64,000 nucleotides of DNA, from contig NC_009706.1 in NCBI RefSeq assembly GCF_000016505.1, forward strand, positions 3,534,001 through 3,598,000, in the 5' to 3' direction. This DNA is from Clostridium kluyveri DSM 555 (lineage in GTDB: Bacteria > Bacillota > Clostridia > Clostridiales > Clostridiaceae). Shown one piece after another: positions 44,641 to 53,281 of this stretch; within the stretch, counting starts at the first letter, position 1; the number at the start of each line of letters is the position of its first letter. The position numbers and the translations under genes are program-made. The notes below the pieces were generated by a model. The model had not been told where the DNA came from. It saw nothing but the letters and a program-made list of their open reading frames with translations, and ran no database searches.

Positions 44641-45856
44641 ATTTTAATACAGCCCTTATTAAGGTTCAACAGATGTTAAATTCGAATATGAAACTTTTGT
44701 AGAAGAATTTAAATACAAATCTTATTAAGGTTCAACGCAAAACTAAGAAGGTACAGTATGGAAAATGAAATATTTAAATACAAATCTTGTTAAGGTTCAA
44801 CTGCTACCAAAGATGAAATATCTAATGCTGGTTATGGATTTAAATACAAATCTTGTTAAGGTTCAACGGATGTTGACATAAAAAACCTTCAAACTTCTAC
44901 AGGGATTTAAATACAAATCTTGTTAAGGTTCAACTGGAGACTTGATGTGTTCAATTCTCATGGAAAGATATAATTTAAATACAAATCTTGTTAAGGTTCA
45001 ACTAGACTTATTTATACCTAAAGACATTGCTAAATCACATTTAAATACAAATCTTGTTAAGGTTCAACAGAAATTGGCTTAATACTATAGATTATAAAGT
45101 ATAATTTAAATACAAATCTTGTTAAGGTTCAACAAGAATACTGATACTTCTGCTAATCAATTTTACATCTAATTTAAATACAAATCTTGTTAAGGTTCAA
45201 CTAAAAAGCTTTTTTACTTTACCAATAACTTTAGGTAATTTAAATACAAATCTTGTTAAGTTTCAACATAGATGATTTTATTAATTCTCAAGGTTTTATT
45301 TAATTTAAATACAAATCTTGTTAAGTTTCAACAATGCAACAACATCTGTAATGGTCTTTCTTTGCCATATTTAAATACAAATCTTGTTAAGTTTCAACGG
45401 TAATTCAGTTTCTACAACTCCACATTCTTTTATAATTTAAATACAAATCTTGTTAAGTTTCAACTTAAAGTTAAGCACAAGAGAACTTGCAAAAAAAGCA
45501 TTTAAATACAAATCTTGTTAAGTTTCAACGTGCATCAAACTTATTATCAGGTATCCATAGGTCAATTTAAATACAAATCTTGTTAAGTTTCAACATGGCT
45601 TTCCATGGGACTCCAAACAGTTTTGCTGTTATTTAAATACAAATCTTGTTAAGTTTCAACAAGCCTACAAGAAAAGAAAGACGATACCCCACAAGAATTT
45701 AAATACAAATCTTGTTAAGTTTCAACTTTGGAAATTATATAATTTAGGGAGGAAATTAAAATTTAAATACAAATCTTGTTAAGTTTCAACATGAAAATGC
45801 TCATAAGATTAGTTGTACCAACAGTTATTTAAATACAAATCTTGTTAAGTTTCAAC
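44641..45856 (-). CRISPR. CRISPR array, 19 repeats of 30 bp, no adjacent cas genes
   Basis: Repeat units start at 44641, 44707, 44772, 44838, 44905, 44973, 45039, 45104, 45172, 45238, 45303, 45369, 45435, 45500, 45565, 45631, 45697, 45761 and 45827; spacers are 35-38 bases. The plus strand reads ATTTAAATACAAATC then TTGTTAAGGTTCAAC (or ...AAGTTTCAAC). The canonical strand is minus (GTTGAA...ATTTAAAT), the type I-B clostridial form. The first unit at 44641 is degenerate (ATTTTAATACAGCCC), marking the old trailer end, so the leader is on the right. The first nine repeats end GGTTCAAC, the last ten GTTTCAAC. Confidence 0.97.
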
Positions 45857-45990
45857 TAATGTAAAATAGCCATTTCTTATTTTCATTATATCTCTTTAAG
45901 TATTGAAAATAAAGGATTTTATAAAAATTTTTCCAGGCAATTTTATTTTCTGTATTTATAAGAATAAAATCGCCTTGGAAGCATTGTATA
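45857..45990 (-). promoter_or_regulatory. CRISPR leader with inverted repeat
   Basis: On the minus strand it runs into the newest repeat. It has a TATAAT (complement near 45886-45891) and a long dyad: TTCCAGGCAATTTTATT (45931-45947) against AATAAAATCGCCTTGGAA (45963-45980), paired except for one bulge and one wobble. AT-rich, as leaders are. Leader role inferred from the degenerate repeat lying at the opposite end. Confidence 0.65.
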
Positions 45991-46147
45991 TCAACAGTTT
46001 ATATAAGATTTTTACTTGTCTAAGGTTGGAAAAATACTAACGGGGATTTTAAAAATAAATATAAAATGCGATAAATTGAACATAATGGTTAATGTCTATA
46101 AGAATACTTATATTGGTTCCTTAATATCATCTCAATTTTAATAATAG

Positions 46148-46505
46148 ATAACTATGCTATTAATGGGTACAACCCTGTAACATTTCCTGCTCTAAATGAA
46201 TATAATTCATTCAATTATGTCGACTTACTAAAAACAATTCCAGATCAATCAAACGGTAAATAGAAAAATTACTGCTATTATTTCAATGGGCTTTGAGGGA
46301 ATTAATTTGGAATTAAAACATTCGTAATATGTAATATATGGTTATAGTGAAAACACCTGGGACTACTAGTAGTAACTCATAGTAAATCTGTCAATATGCC
46401 TGTGGTTCCAGGGTTAAATGGGGCTACAACATAGGAAACCGTAAATGAAATAAAACTATACGTGTATATGTTAAAGATAGACACTGTTTGAGCAGTGTCC
46501 ATTTT
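46148..46505 (+). pseudogene. decayed plus-strand gene with its terminator
   Basis: Around 46152-46263 an open stretch reads NYAINGYNPVTFPALNEYNS and FNYVDLLKTIPDQSNGK, then TAG. Further broken frames follow up to the hairpin GACACTG (46480-46486) / CAGTGTC (46493-46499) with ATTTTTATTTT, a clear plus-strand terminator. A lost gene of unknown family. Confidence 0.4.
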
Positions 46506-46735
46506 TATTTTGTTCACAAATAGTTAATCATTATGCCATTAAGTTGTAACAAATACTACTTATAATTATAAGTACATTCAGTGGACAAGTACCAATGTTG
46601 AATAAGTAGTTTATAAAGTATGCCCCCTTAAGCGTAAATATAAACTGGTGTCTGTAGTTGCAGGGCACTTAAAACTCAAATGCAACTGCCACAGGATAGT
46701 ATAAGTTTAGACTCCTTTAAAAATAATATTGCATA

Positions 46736-46775
46736 AAAATAAGCACTCGTCATTTAGGGTGCTTATTTTACATAA
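46736..46775 (-). terminator. terminator of the Arg-rich protein gene
   Basis: AAATAAGCAC...GTGCTTATTT surrounds an imperfect loop (46736-46772); the minus strand continues TTTTTATGC. It lies about 50 bases past the stop at 46822. The stretch 46506-46735 holds no gene. Confidence 0.75.
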
Positions 46776-46821
46776 TGGCTAGATCAGCTATATTTATGAA
46801 GTTGTGAAGCATTCTCCATTA

Positions 46822-47142
46822 TTAATACCAATACCAGTCGTCATAGTCATAGAATAATGGAAAAAGAGGAAATTCACATATATCCCGTCTACATCTGCGC
46901 CTATGTCTACGTCTTCTACGTCTTCTTCTACGTCTTCTATGCCCTCTATGTCTATATTCAGGATTGAAGTCATAATCAAAATTCTCATCAAAGTCTTCAT
47001 CATAAGGATCTACATACGTATATTCATTTTGAATTGGTCTATTATAAGGCATTAAGCAATATGGGCAATACATAGGAGCTTCAAAGTCATAAGAATTTTC
47101 AACCTTTTCATTTGAGTTGTCATTAGAAGCATTGATACTCAT
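46822..47142 (-). CDS. arginine-rich tract protein, probable spore-coat type
   Basis: 106 residues. An acidic/Asn-rich start (MSINASNDNSNEKVENSYDF) is followed by a CPYC pair (MYCPYCLMPYNRP), an Asp/Tyr-rich stretch (VDPYDEDFDENFDYDFNPEY), a block of about 20 residues that is almost all Arg and His (RHRGHRRRRRRRRRRR onward), and an aromatic tail DYDDWYWY. GGAGGT precedes the ATG by five bases and a terminator follows, so it is a real transcription unit. The composition (poly-Arg plus Tyr/Asp, CxxC) is like small clostridial spore-coat or mineral-binding proteins; that is inference. The Arg tract is encoded by CGT-AGA alternation, a slippage-prone simple repeat. Confidence 0.65.
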   Translation of the reverse strand: MSINASNDNSNEKVENSYDFEAPMYCPYCLMPYNRPIQNEYTYVDPYDEDFDENFDYDFNPEYRHRGHRRRRRRRRRRRHRRRCRRDICEFPLFPLFYDYDDWYWY

Positions 47143-47278
47143 AGGTACCTCCGTAAATTTGTTTACAATGCCATACTATGAGTAAAATATCAAATCCGTG
47201 AATAAGAGTTAAGAATCATTAGAAGGCGTACAAATATTAAAGTTAGAGCATATATAAGTATAACTAAGCTTCAAATGG

Positions 47279-47632
<354 letters not shown>

Positions 47633-47768
47633 TCACTTGTTGCTAATATCACTTTAGCATGTGTTTTATTGATTGTTGGTGTACTTGTATATAAAGAAAA
47701 GTATTTCATCAGACTTTAGGAATGGTTTTGTGTACTATTGATCTCTTGCTAGTAACCAAATAACCTGT

Positions 47769-47825
47769 ACCAGTAAATACCTATTCATTCAACAAATTGT
47801 TAGGTATTTACTGGTATGTTTTTCC
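47769..47825 (+). terminator. 15-bp dyad with U-tract
   Basis: ACCAGTAAATACCTA (47769-47783) pairs exactly with TAGGTATTTACTGGT (47801-47815), then ATGTTTTTCC. A strong plus-strand terminator with no intact gene before it, consistent with surrounding decay. Confidence 0.7.
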
Positions 47826-47948
47826 TAATGGGAATTATAATAAGTCTAATAGCACCAATCTATTTATTTTTCTGTTGCGAATTTGTTAAATTATTACTTT
47901 TATTGACAATATTATGTCTATTGTTCAACTTAGTTTTTATCATATTAA

Positions 47949-48392
47949 CCTCTAAATAATATACTAGATAAATTAAGAAAAAGTGATGTTATATTAGTAA
48001 CTGATCTCACCAGATTAAGCAGGAGCACAAAGGATTTATTTAGTTTAGTAGATCATATTGAAAAAAAGGGTGCTAATATTAAAAGTTTGAAGGAAAGTTG
48101 GCTGGATACTACAACCCCTCAAGGAAAATTAATGTTTACTTTTATGGCTGGAATAAGTCAATTTGAAAGAGATCTAATAAGTCAAAGGACAAAAGAAGGT
48201 CTTGCTGCAGCAAGAGCACGTGGTAGAAAAGGTGGCAGAAAACCAAAGCTTGACGATAACAAAAAGAAAGCAATATATGAATTATATCAGCAGAAAAAAA
48301 CAACAGTAAAAAATCTGTGCAGTATGTTTAATATAAGCAAACCTACTCTATACAAGGTTATAGGAGAAATCAGTAAAAGCCAGGTATTATAG
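47949..48392 (+). pseudogene. serine recombinase (resolvase/invertase) without N-terminus
   Basis: The frame is open from 47949, while only a TTG at 48087 could start it. It reads LDKLRKSDVILVTDLTRLSR, STKDLFSLVDHIEKKGANIK, then the resolvase core WLDTTTPQGKLMFTFMAGISQFERDLISQRTKEGLAAARARGRKGGRKP and a C-terminal helix-turn-helix (TVKNLCSMFNISKPTLYKVI). The first ~55 residues with the catalytic serine are missing, so it cannot recombine DNA. A mobile-element relic beside other debris. Confidence 0.85.
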
Positions 48393-48669
48393 TGATATTT
48401 TAAAGTTATAGCTAATACGTAGTTGTAATTTTTAGCGAATTAAAAAGGAGAAATAATTTATATGGTAAAAGTAAATTTTTATAAATTGAATACAATACTA
48501 TGAAATAAATGAAATTAAATTATTCGATAATATACCAAATGATTTAACTTATCCTTCCATCCAACCATTTTTACATTATAAAGTAATAGAATTTCTTAAA
48601 AAAGTATAGTTATAGGTTAATTCACAAGCTTGTTACAGTGTTCATCATCAAAAAAGCAGTACTGCCTTT

Positions 48670-48783
48670 TTATTTGCATTCTGGAAATTCCCACATATTT
48701 TTAAACTCACCATAACCACGACACGTGGTAAATATTTCATTACCGTGCTTTATAATTGCAGCTACTACTTCTACTGTTTTCAT
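48670..48783 (-). pseudogene. MutT-type NUDIX N-terminal fragment
   Basis: 37 codons from the ATG at 48783: MKTVEVVAAIIKHGNEIFTT, CRGYGEFKNMWEFPECK, then TAA. This equals the start of 8-oxo-dGTP diphosphatase (VVAAII...R.YGEFK..WEFPGGK) and breaks exactly before the NUDIX box. It keeps a good ribosome binding site (GAGGTGAT) and is followed by a GCAGTACTGC hairpin with T-runs. The stub may still be transcribed. The rest of 48393-49141 shows only broken frames. Confidence 0.75.
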
Positions 48784-49141
48784 TTATATAATCACCTCAT
48801 ATCATATGATAATTATACTATAATTTGACATACAAATACAGTTTGTACCTTTGACGTTAAAAATACTTCTAAATTATTAATTACAGAACTATTATATTCT
48901 CTTTATTTTGCTTTCTTCAGTTGCATCTGTGAAATCATCCTTTAGTTTTTCAGAAATATCTGAGACTGCAACTGACTTTCATAGTATATTCAACATAACC
49001 ATGTTCTCCTTTTTTATAAGTTTTTTATTGATTCAACTTATATTTTAGAACTTGGCTATGTTTTTTCTATACTCTTTTATCGGTAATTTAACCCTTGGTC
49101 AACATGCCCTTTTCACTGTCCAGAGGTCAGGCCCGCAAACA

Positions 49142-49912
49142 TTAAGCTGCTTTCCGTTTGTATACGCGTATCGCAAATAGATATGCGACGATCAGTATCC
49201 CTAAGCACCATGCAAGCGCAACCCAAATATCATTTCCGACAGGTTGCCCCGCCAGGAGCGCGCGGATAGCTTCCACTATTGAAGTCACTGGCTGGTTTTC
49301 GGCAAAAGCACGGACGACTGACGGCATCGATTCGGTGGGTACAAACGCCGAACTGATAAATGGAAGGAAGATAAGCGGGTAGGAAAAAGCACCTGCACCG
49401 TCCACTGATTTTGCTGACAGTCCAGCAATCACCGCAATCCATGTCAAGGCCAGCGTAAACAGCATGAGTATACCGGCCACGGCAAGCCATGACAATACTC
49501 CTGCCGACGAGCGGAAACCCATAATGAGCGCTACGAGAATGATTACGACAACCGAAATCGCATTGGATACCAGTGAGGTCAGCACATGCCCCCACAGCGT
49601 GGCGGAACGCGCGATCGGCATAGAGTGGAACCGTTCGAAGATGCCTCTTTGCATATCCATAAACAAACGGTAAGCCGTATAGGCGATACCGCTTGCAATA
49701 GCAATCAACAGGACGCCGGGCAGCAGGTAATTCACATAGTTATCCGTGCCGGTTTGAATCGCACCGCCAAACACATAGACGAACAGCAGCATAAATGCAA
49801 TCGGCATGATGGTGACTGTGATGATGGTGTCCATGCTTCGGGTAACATGGCGCATGGAACGTCCAAGCATGACGCCCATATCGCTGAAAAAGTGTTTCTT
49901 TACGGTTTCCAT
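49142..49912 (-). CDS. ABC-2 type drug exporter permease (DrrB-like)
   Basis: 256 residues, six membrane helices; GRSMRHVTRSMDTIITVTIMPIAFMLLFVYVFGGAI and MDMQRGIFERFHSMPIARSATLWGHVLTSLVSN are the DrrB/daunorubicin-type permease motifs. AAGGAGG precedes the ATG, which directly follows the stop of the ATPase gene. Clearly GC-richer than the flanking clostridial sequence, so acquired. With the ATPase, the two DUF1048 proteins and PadR upstream it forms a drug-efflux operon; substrate unknown. Confidence 0.93.
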   Translation of the reverse strand: METVKKHFFSDMGVMLGRSMRHVTRSMDTIITVTIMPIAFMLLFVYVFGGAIQTGTDNYVNYLLPGVLLIAIASGIAYTAYRLFMDMQRGIFERFHSMPIARSATLWGHVLTSLVSNAISVVVIILVALIMGFRSSAGVLSWLAVAGILMLFTLALTWIAVIAGLSAKSVDGAGAFSYPLIFLPFISSAFVPTESMPSVVRAFAENQPVTSIVEAIRALLAGQPVGNDIWVALAWCLGILIVAYLFAIRVYKRKAA

Positions 49913-50671
49913 TTATTTTTCCTCCTTCTTGCCGATGATTGCGAGGAATATCTCCTCCAATGTCGGTTGCTTTTCTACATATTCCACTTTTGCGGGCGGG
50001 AACAGTCTTTTCAGTTCATCAAGGGTGCCATTCGCGATAATTTTCCCTTCATGCAGAATGGCGATTCGGTCCGCAAGCTGCTCGGCCTCCTCCAGATACT
50101 GCGTGGTCAGGAACACCGTGGTGCCGCCCTCGGCAAGCTCCTTGACCGTCTTCCAAACCTTGATACGTGCCTCGGGGTCAAGGCCGGTGGTCGGCTCGTC
50201 GAGGAAAATGAGCTGCGGATTTCCGATCAGGCTCATGGCGATGTCAAGCCTGCGGTGCATACCGCCCGAATAGGTGGAAACCCTGCGGTCGCCGGCGTCG
50301 ATCAGGCCGAAGCGTTTGAGCAAATCGTCCGCAATCTGACGTGGATTTGCAAGGTGCCGCAGCTTGGCGATCATGATGAGATTTTCCCGCCCGGTCAATA
50401 TCTCGTCCACGGCGGCAAATTGCCCTGTCAGACTGATGGACTGGCGCACATAGTCGGGCCTCGCCGCAACGTCGAATCCATTGACGGTAGCAGCTCCACT
50501 ATCCTGTTTAAGCAGCGTGGTGAGAATTTTGACAATCGTAGTCTTGCCCGCACCATTGGAGCCCAGCAGGGCGAAAATACTGCCTTTTTCCACCTCAAAA
50601 TCCACGCCCTTTAGAACATGAAATTTCTTGTAGGACTTTTGCAGCCCTTTCACTTGGATTGCTTTTTCCAT
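49913..50671 (-). CDS. ABC drug exporter ATP-binding protein (DrrA-like)
   Basis: 252 residues. Walker [13 protein letters not shown]-loop LTGQFAAVDEILTGRENL (typical of DrrA), signature YSGGMHRRLDIA, Walker B LIFLDEPTTGLDPEAR and H-loop TTQYLEEAE (His replaced by Gln, as in many DrrA proteins). A short C-terminal DrrA extension (VEYVEKQPTLEEIFLAIIG) is present. Energises the permease at 49142. GC-rich codon use. Confidence 0.95.
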   Translation of the reverse strand: MEKAIQVKGLQKSYKKFHVLKGVDFEVEKGSIFALLGSNGAGKTTIVKILTTLLKQDSGAATVNGFDVAARPDYVRQSISLTGQFAAVDEILTGRENLIMIAKLRHLANPRQIADDLLKRFGLIDAGDRRVSTYSGGMHRRLDIAMSLIGNPQLIFLDEPTTGLDPEARIKVWKTVKELAEGGTTVFLTTQYLEEAEQLADRIAILHEGKIIANGTLDELKRLFPPAKVEYVEKQPTLEEIFLAIIGKKEEK

Positions 50672-50686
50672 CCCGATATCCCCCTT

Positions 50687-51037
50687 TTACTTTGTTTTAT
50701 CCGTAACCTTTTTCACGGCCTTATTAACTTCTTGGTCAACAGATTCTTGATAGATGTCAGCGTAAGTTTTTGAACCTTTGATTAGATCGTCGCAGAAAGC
50801 CGCTACGTCACTGCCCGTCACTTCGAGCACACTTTTCCCCAAGGCCGCGCCCTCTTCAAAAAGATCGATAATCCCCGAGAGCAAACCCGTCCCGTCGGTT
50901 AGTTCAACAGGACCGACCTTAAAGATATATTTTTGAATCTCTTTATAAACAATCTGATAATCTTGCGGGAGTGCTTTGACACGCACCATGTGCGCTCGCC
51001 ACTCTTTTTTGCCTTCGATGATATCTTGTATGCTCAT
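50687..51037 (-). CDS. DUF1048 protein, second of the pair
   Basis: 116 residues, all helical, with the family core EWRAHMVRVKALPQDYQIVYKEIQKYIFKVGPVELTDG...IDLFEEGAALGKSVLEVTGSDVAAFCDDLI. DUF1048 genes are habitually found next to PadR regulators and ABC exporters in Firmicutes; the molecular role is unknown. GGAGG precedes the ATG. It differs from its neighbour at 51047 enough to be an old duplicate with its own role. Confidence 0.9.
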   Translation of the reverse strand: MSIQDIIEGKKEWRAHMVRVKALPQDYQIVYKEIQKYIFKVGPVELTDGTGLLSGIIDLFEEGAALGKSVLEVTGSDVAAFCDDLIKGSKTYADIYQESVDQEVNKAVKKVTDKTK

Positions 51038-51046
51038 TTTATCCTC

Positions 51047-51394
51047 CTATTTACCTAATTTTTTAGCGACATTATTGTTGAGTTGTTCGCGCCACTTGTC
51101 GCGAAAAGACTTTGCCCCTTCTTCACCGGCCAGCGCTGAACAGAAGCCTTTGATATCGTCACCCAAAGCCTCTTGGACACTCTGACCATCCGCCGCTGCT
51201 TCTTCGAGTAGGCCAAGCACACCGTCAAGAATTGGCATAAGGTTGCGACCGGTGAAATCTGAGTGCGGTAAAAGATTGGCAAAAATTTTTCCCCATGCCA
51301 CTTGATAATCAGCAGGCAGCTTTTTGGCTCGCGATTCAAAAATTTTTAATTCTTTAGTCATGTCGCTGCCTGTGATCTTTTCCCAAAGATTCAT
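51047..51394 (-). CDS. DUF1048 protein, first of the pair
   Basis: 115 residues: MTKELKIFESRAKKLPADYQVAWGKIFANLLPHSDFTG...VLGLLEEAAADGQSVQEALGDDIKGFCSALAGE. Its ATG overlaps the stop of the broken padR copy (TAATG), so it was translationally coupled to the regulator. Function unknown, see the paralogue at 50687. Confidence 0.88.
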   Translation of the reverse strand: MNLWEKITGSDMTKELKIFESRAKKLPADYQVAWGKIFANLLPHSDFTGRNLMPILDGVLGLLEEAAADGQSVQEALGDDIKGFCSALAGEEGAKSFRDKWREQLNNNVAKKLGK

Positions 51395-51721
51395 TATTTT
51401 CTCTCCTTTAACTCGTTAATTTTTGACGCGATAAACTCCCATTTTCCCCAGAACCTCCGCAATTCCTCGCGCCCCGTATCGTTGAGCGCGAAAAACTTTC
51501 GCGGCGATCCCACGTCGGAGGGCTTCTTGGTAATTTATACCAGATTGCTTTTTTCAAGCCGTATCAGGATAGTGTATACCGTTCCATCCACAACGTCTGT
51601 GAAGCCGAGGGCATTCAGCCGCCGCATGATTTCGTAACCGTAGGTTTCTTTGCGACTTATAATTTCAAGGACGCAGCCCCCCAGCACGCCTTTGAGCATT
51701 TCCGTTAGGTCTTTTCAACAC
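51394..51721 (-). pseudogene. PadR regulator copy with frameshift and nonsense codon
   Basis: Nearly identical to the intact padR at 52675. Two lesions: an extra base in the first codons (GAAAAGACC against GGAAAACC) shifts the start out of frame, and GAG of LVEITKKPSD has become TAA (LV-stop-ITKKPSD). The remainder MLKGVLGGCVLEIISRKETY ... FALNDTGREELRRFW is preserved. The downstream DUF1048/DrrAB genes of this copy are intact, so they are probably controlled by the other PadR or not at all. Confidence 0.88.
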
Positions 51722-52019
51722 AATTACCCCTTGCTATTCTGTATGACTTATATTAAGTATCACTTACTACTGCTATATAGTATCACATAATAGTTGGTCT
51801 GTCAATAGCGGCTATTATGATAATGAATTTCAACTAAAACGCAAGATGCTATCCGGCAAGCAGGTCAACTGTGACCACAATTGCATATTTTTTTGTAGCC
51901 CCTATAATTTTGCTTTTCTTATTTTTAGAACAATCCGCTCCTGATATTATCATCCATGTATATGCTATACTTAAGCATGAATATATGATCAAATATTATA
52001 ATTACTTTATTGCTATTGC

Positions 52020-52322
52020 CATTTTAAGATTTTCACGACCGGTCAGAACTTTGTCCACTACGGTAAACTGCCTGGTAAGACTAATGCTCTCGCGGACTTT
52101 TTCCGGTTGCCGAAAGACATCAAAGCCGCATACGCTTGCACTACCGCTATTTGCTCTGAGGATTGTAGAAGTATTTTGACAATCGTCGTTTTCCCCGCGC
52201 CATTCGAGCCAAGCAATGCGAAAACCTCACCACGTTGCACATCGAAAGTCGACGCCTTTCAGGACTTCTGTTTTTTTATAGGATTTTTTCAATCCCTTTA
52301 TGGTTATGGCAAAATCAGTCAT
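52020..52322 (-). pseudogene. DrrA-like ATPase fragment of the duplicated module
   Basis: Starts as MTDFAITIKGLKKSYKKTEV, but frameshifts are needed to read on through [20 protein letters not shown] (Walker A), [20 protein letters not shown] and VDKVLTGRENLKMA. It is then cut off at about 52020, losing the signature motif, Walker B and everything after. Its ATG overlaps the stop of the DUF1048 gene before it. Confidence 0.85.
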
Positions 52323-52672
52323 TTGGAATCATTCCCTTTTCCGAATTTTTTTATTATGTCGTGGTTAAGCTTCTCGCGCCAGTTTTCCGTATACGTTTTG
52401 GCATTGAGCAGAAGTTCGTCGCAGAATGCCGCCACGTCCTCGCCCGTGATTTCCAAAACTTGTCTGCCTTCCACCACGCCAGCTTCGAACAAATCTATCA
52501 ATTCATATTGAATCTTCAACATATCATAGCCGTCTCCTGCAGCAAAATTCCACATGTATCTTTGAATTTTTTCAAATACGAACTGATAGTCTTCAGGTAG
52601 TGCTTTTACCCTTGCCATCTGTTGCTTATACTCTTTTTTATCCCCGACCACTTTTTTGAAAAACTCCAGCAT
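52319..52672 (-). CDS. DUF1048 protein of the upstream module copy
   Basis: 117 residues from the ATG at 52672, just after the padR stop. MLEFFKKVVGDKKEYKQQMARVKALPEDYQFVFEKIQRYMWNFAAG...LFEAGVVEGRQVLEITGEDVAAFCDELL aligns with the protein at 50687. The gene is intact although the ATPase gene after it is broken, so its partner exporter, if any, would be the DrrAB pair 1.6 kb downstream. Confidence 0.88.
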   Translation of the reverse strand: MLEFFKKVVGDKKEYKQQMARVKALPEDYQFVFEKIQRYMWNFAAGDGYDMLKIQYELIDLFEAGVVEGRQVLEITGEDVAAFCDELLLNAKTYTENWREKLNHDIIKKFGKGNDSK

Positions 52673-52674
52673 AG

Positions 52675-53001
52675 TTACTGTCCCTCCTTTAATTGGTTGA
52701 TTTTCGACGCAACAAATTCCCATTTTTCCCAGAACCTCCGCAGTTCCTCACGCCCCGCGTCGTTGAGCGTGAAAAACTTTCGCGGCGGTCCCATGTCAGA
52801 GGGCTTCTTGGTGATCTCCACCAACTTGTTTTTTTCAAGCCGTATCAGGATGGTGTACACCGTTCCCACCACAACATCTGTGAAACCGAGAGCGTTCAGC
52901 CGCCGCGTGATTTCGTAGCCGTAGGTTTCTTTGCGGCTTATAATTTCAAGGACGCAGCCTTCAAGCACGCCTTTGAGCATTTCCGTTAGGTTTTCCAGCA
53001 T
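52675..53001 (-). CDS. PadR family transcriptional regulator
   Basis: 108 residues from the ATG at 53001 (AAGGGGTGATT upstream). Winged helix: LKGVLEGCVLEIISRKETYGYEITRRLNALGFTDVVVGTVYTILIRLEKNKLVEITKKPSDMGPPRKFFTLNDAGREELRRFWEKWEF, a classic PadR with a short C-terminal dimer helix. LadR-like members repress DrrAB-type pumps until a drug binds. This is the only intact PadR of the two copies, and the nearly identical promoter of the downstream copy would still be recognised. Confidence 0.93.
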   Translation of the reverse strand: MLENLTEMLKGVLEGCVLEIISRKETYGYEITRRLNALGFTDVVVGTVYTILIRLEKNKLVEITKKPSDMGPPRKFFTLNDAGREELRRFWEKWEFVASKINQLKEGQ

Positions 53002-53056
53002 AATCACCCCTTGCTATTATGTATGACTCATATTAAGTATTGCTTACTACCGCTAT

Positions 53057-53085
53057 ATAGTACCACGTAATAGTTGGCTTGTCAA
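53057..53085 (-). promoter_or_regulatory. padR promoter (two diverged copies)
   Basis: Minus strand TTGACA (53085-53080), 17 bases, TACTAT (53062-53057). The same promoter with the same spacing is present before the broken padR copy (about 51775-51810), together with a shared TAGTAAG...TACTTA stretch downstream that could be the PadR operator. Confidence 0.75.
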
Positions 53086-53138
53086 TAGCGGTTGCTCTGA
53101 TAATGAATTTCAACTTAAATGCAAGATGCTAACCGGCA

Positions 53139-53170
53139 AGCAGGTCAACTGTGACCACAGTTGACCTGCT
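53139..53170. repeat. 32-base near-perfect palindrome
   Basis: AGCAGGTCAACTGTG (53139-53153) and CACAGTTGACCTGCT (53156-53170) with two bases between. Its left arm recurs at the edge of the other module copy (51858-51880), where the right arm is replaced by ATTGCAT; the duplication boundary therefore cuts this palindrome. Confidence 0.75.
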
Positions 53171-53281
53171 TATAGATTTTACCATTCTTATAAATATATG
53201 TTTTAACCATTCTTCTTGTGCCGCTTCAAAATTGTTGAGATTTTTATAAGAAAATACTTTATTATAAAGAGAAATTTCTTA

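Noticed and set aside
52622-52989. Plus-strand ORFs opposite padR and DUF1048
   Set aside because: Shadows of GC-rich minus-strand genes, no ribosome binding site and no family resemblance; the same holds for the long plus-strand frames at 49586-50614 and 55372-55947.
53171-53281. Open minus-strand frame ending TVVTVDLLAG before the padR promoter
   Set aside because: Considered as the end of a preceding gene shared by both module copies, but the frame runs through the palindrome, where coding-like sequence can arise by symmetry, and no family is recognisable.
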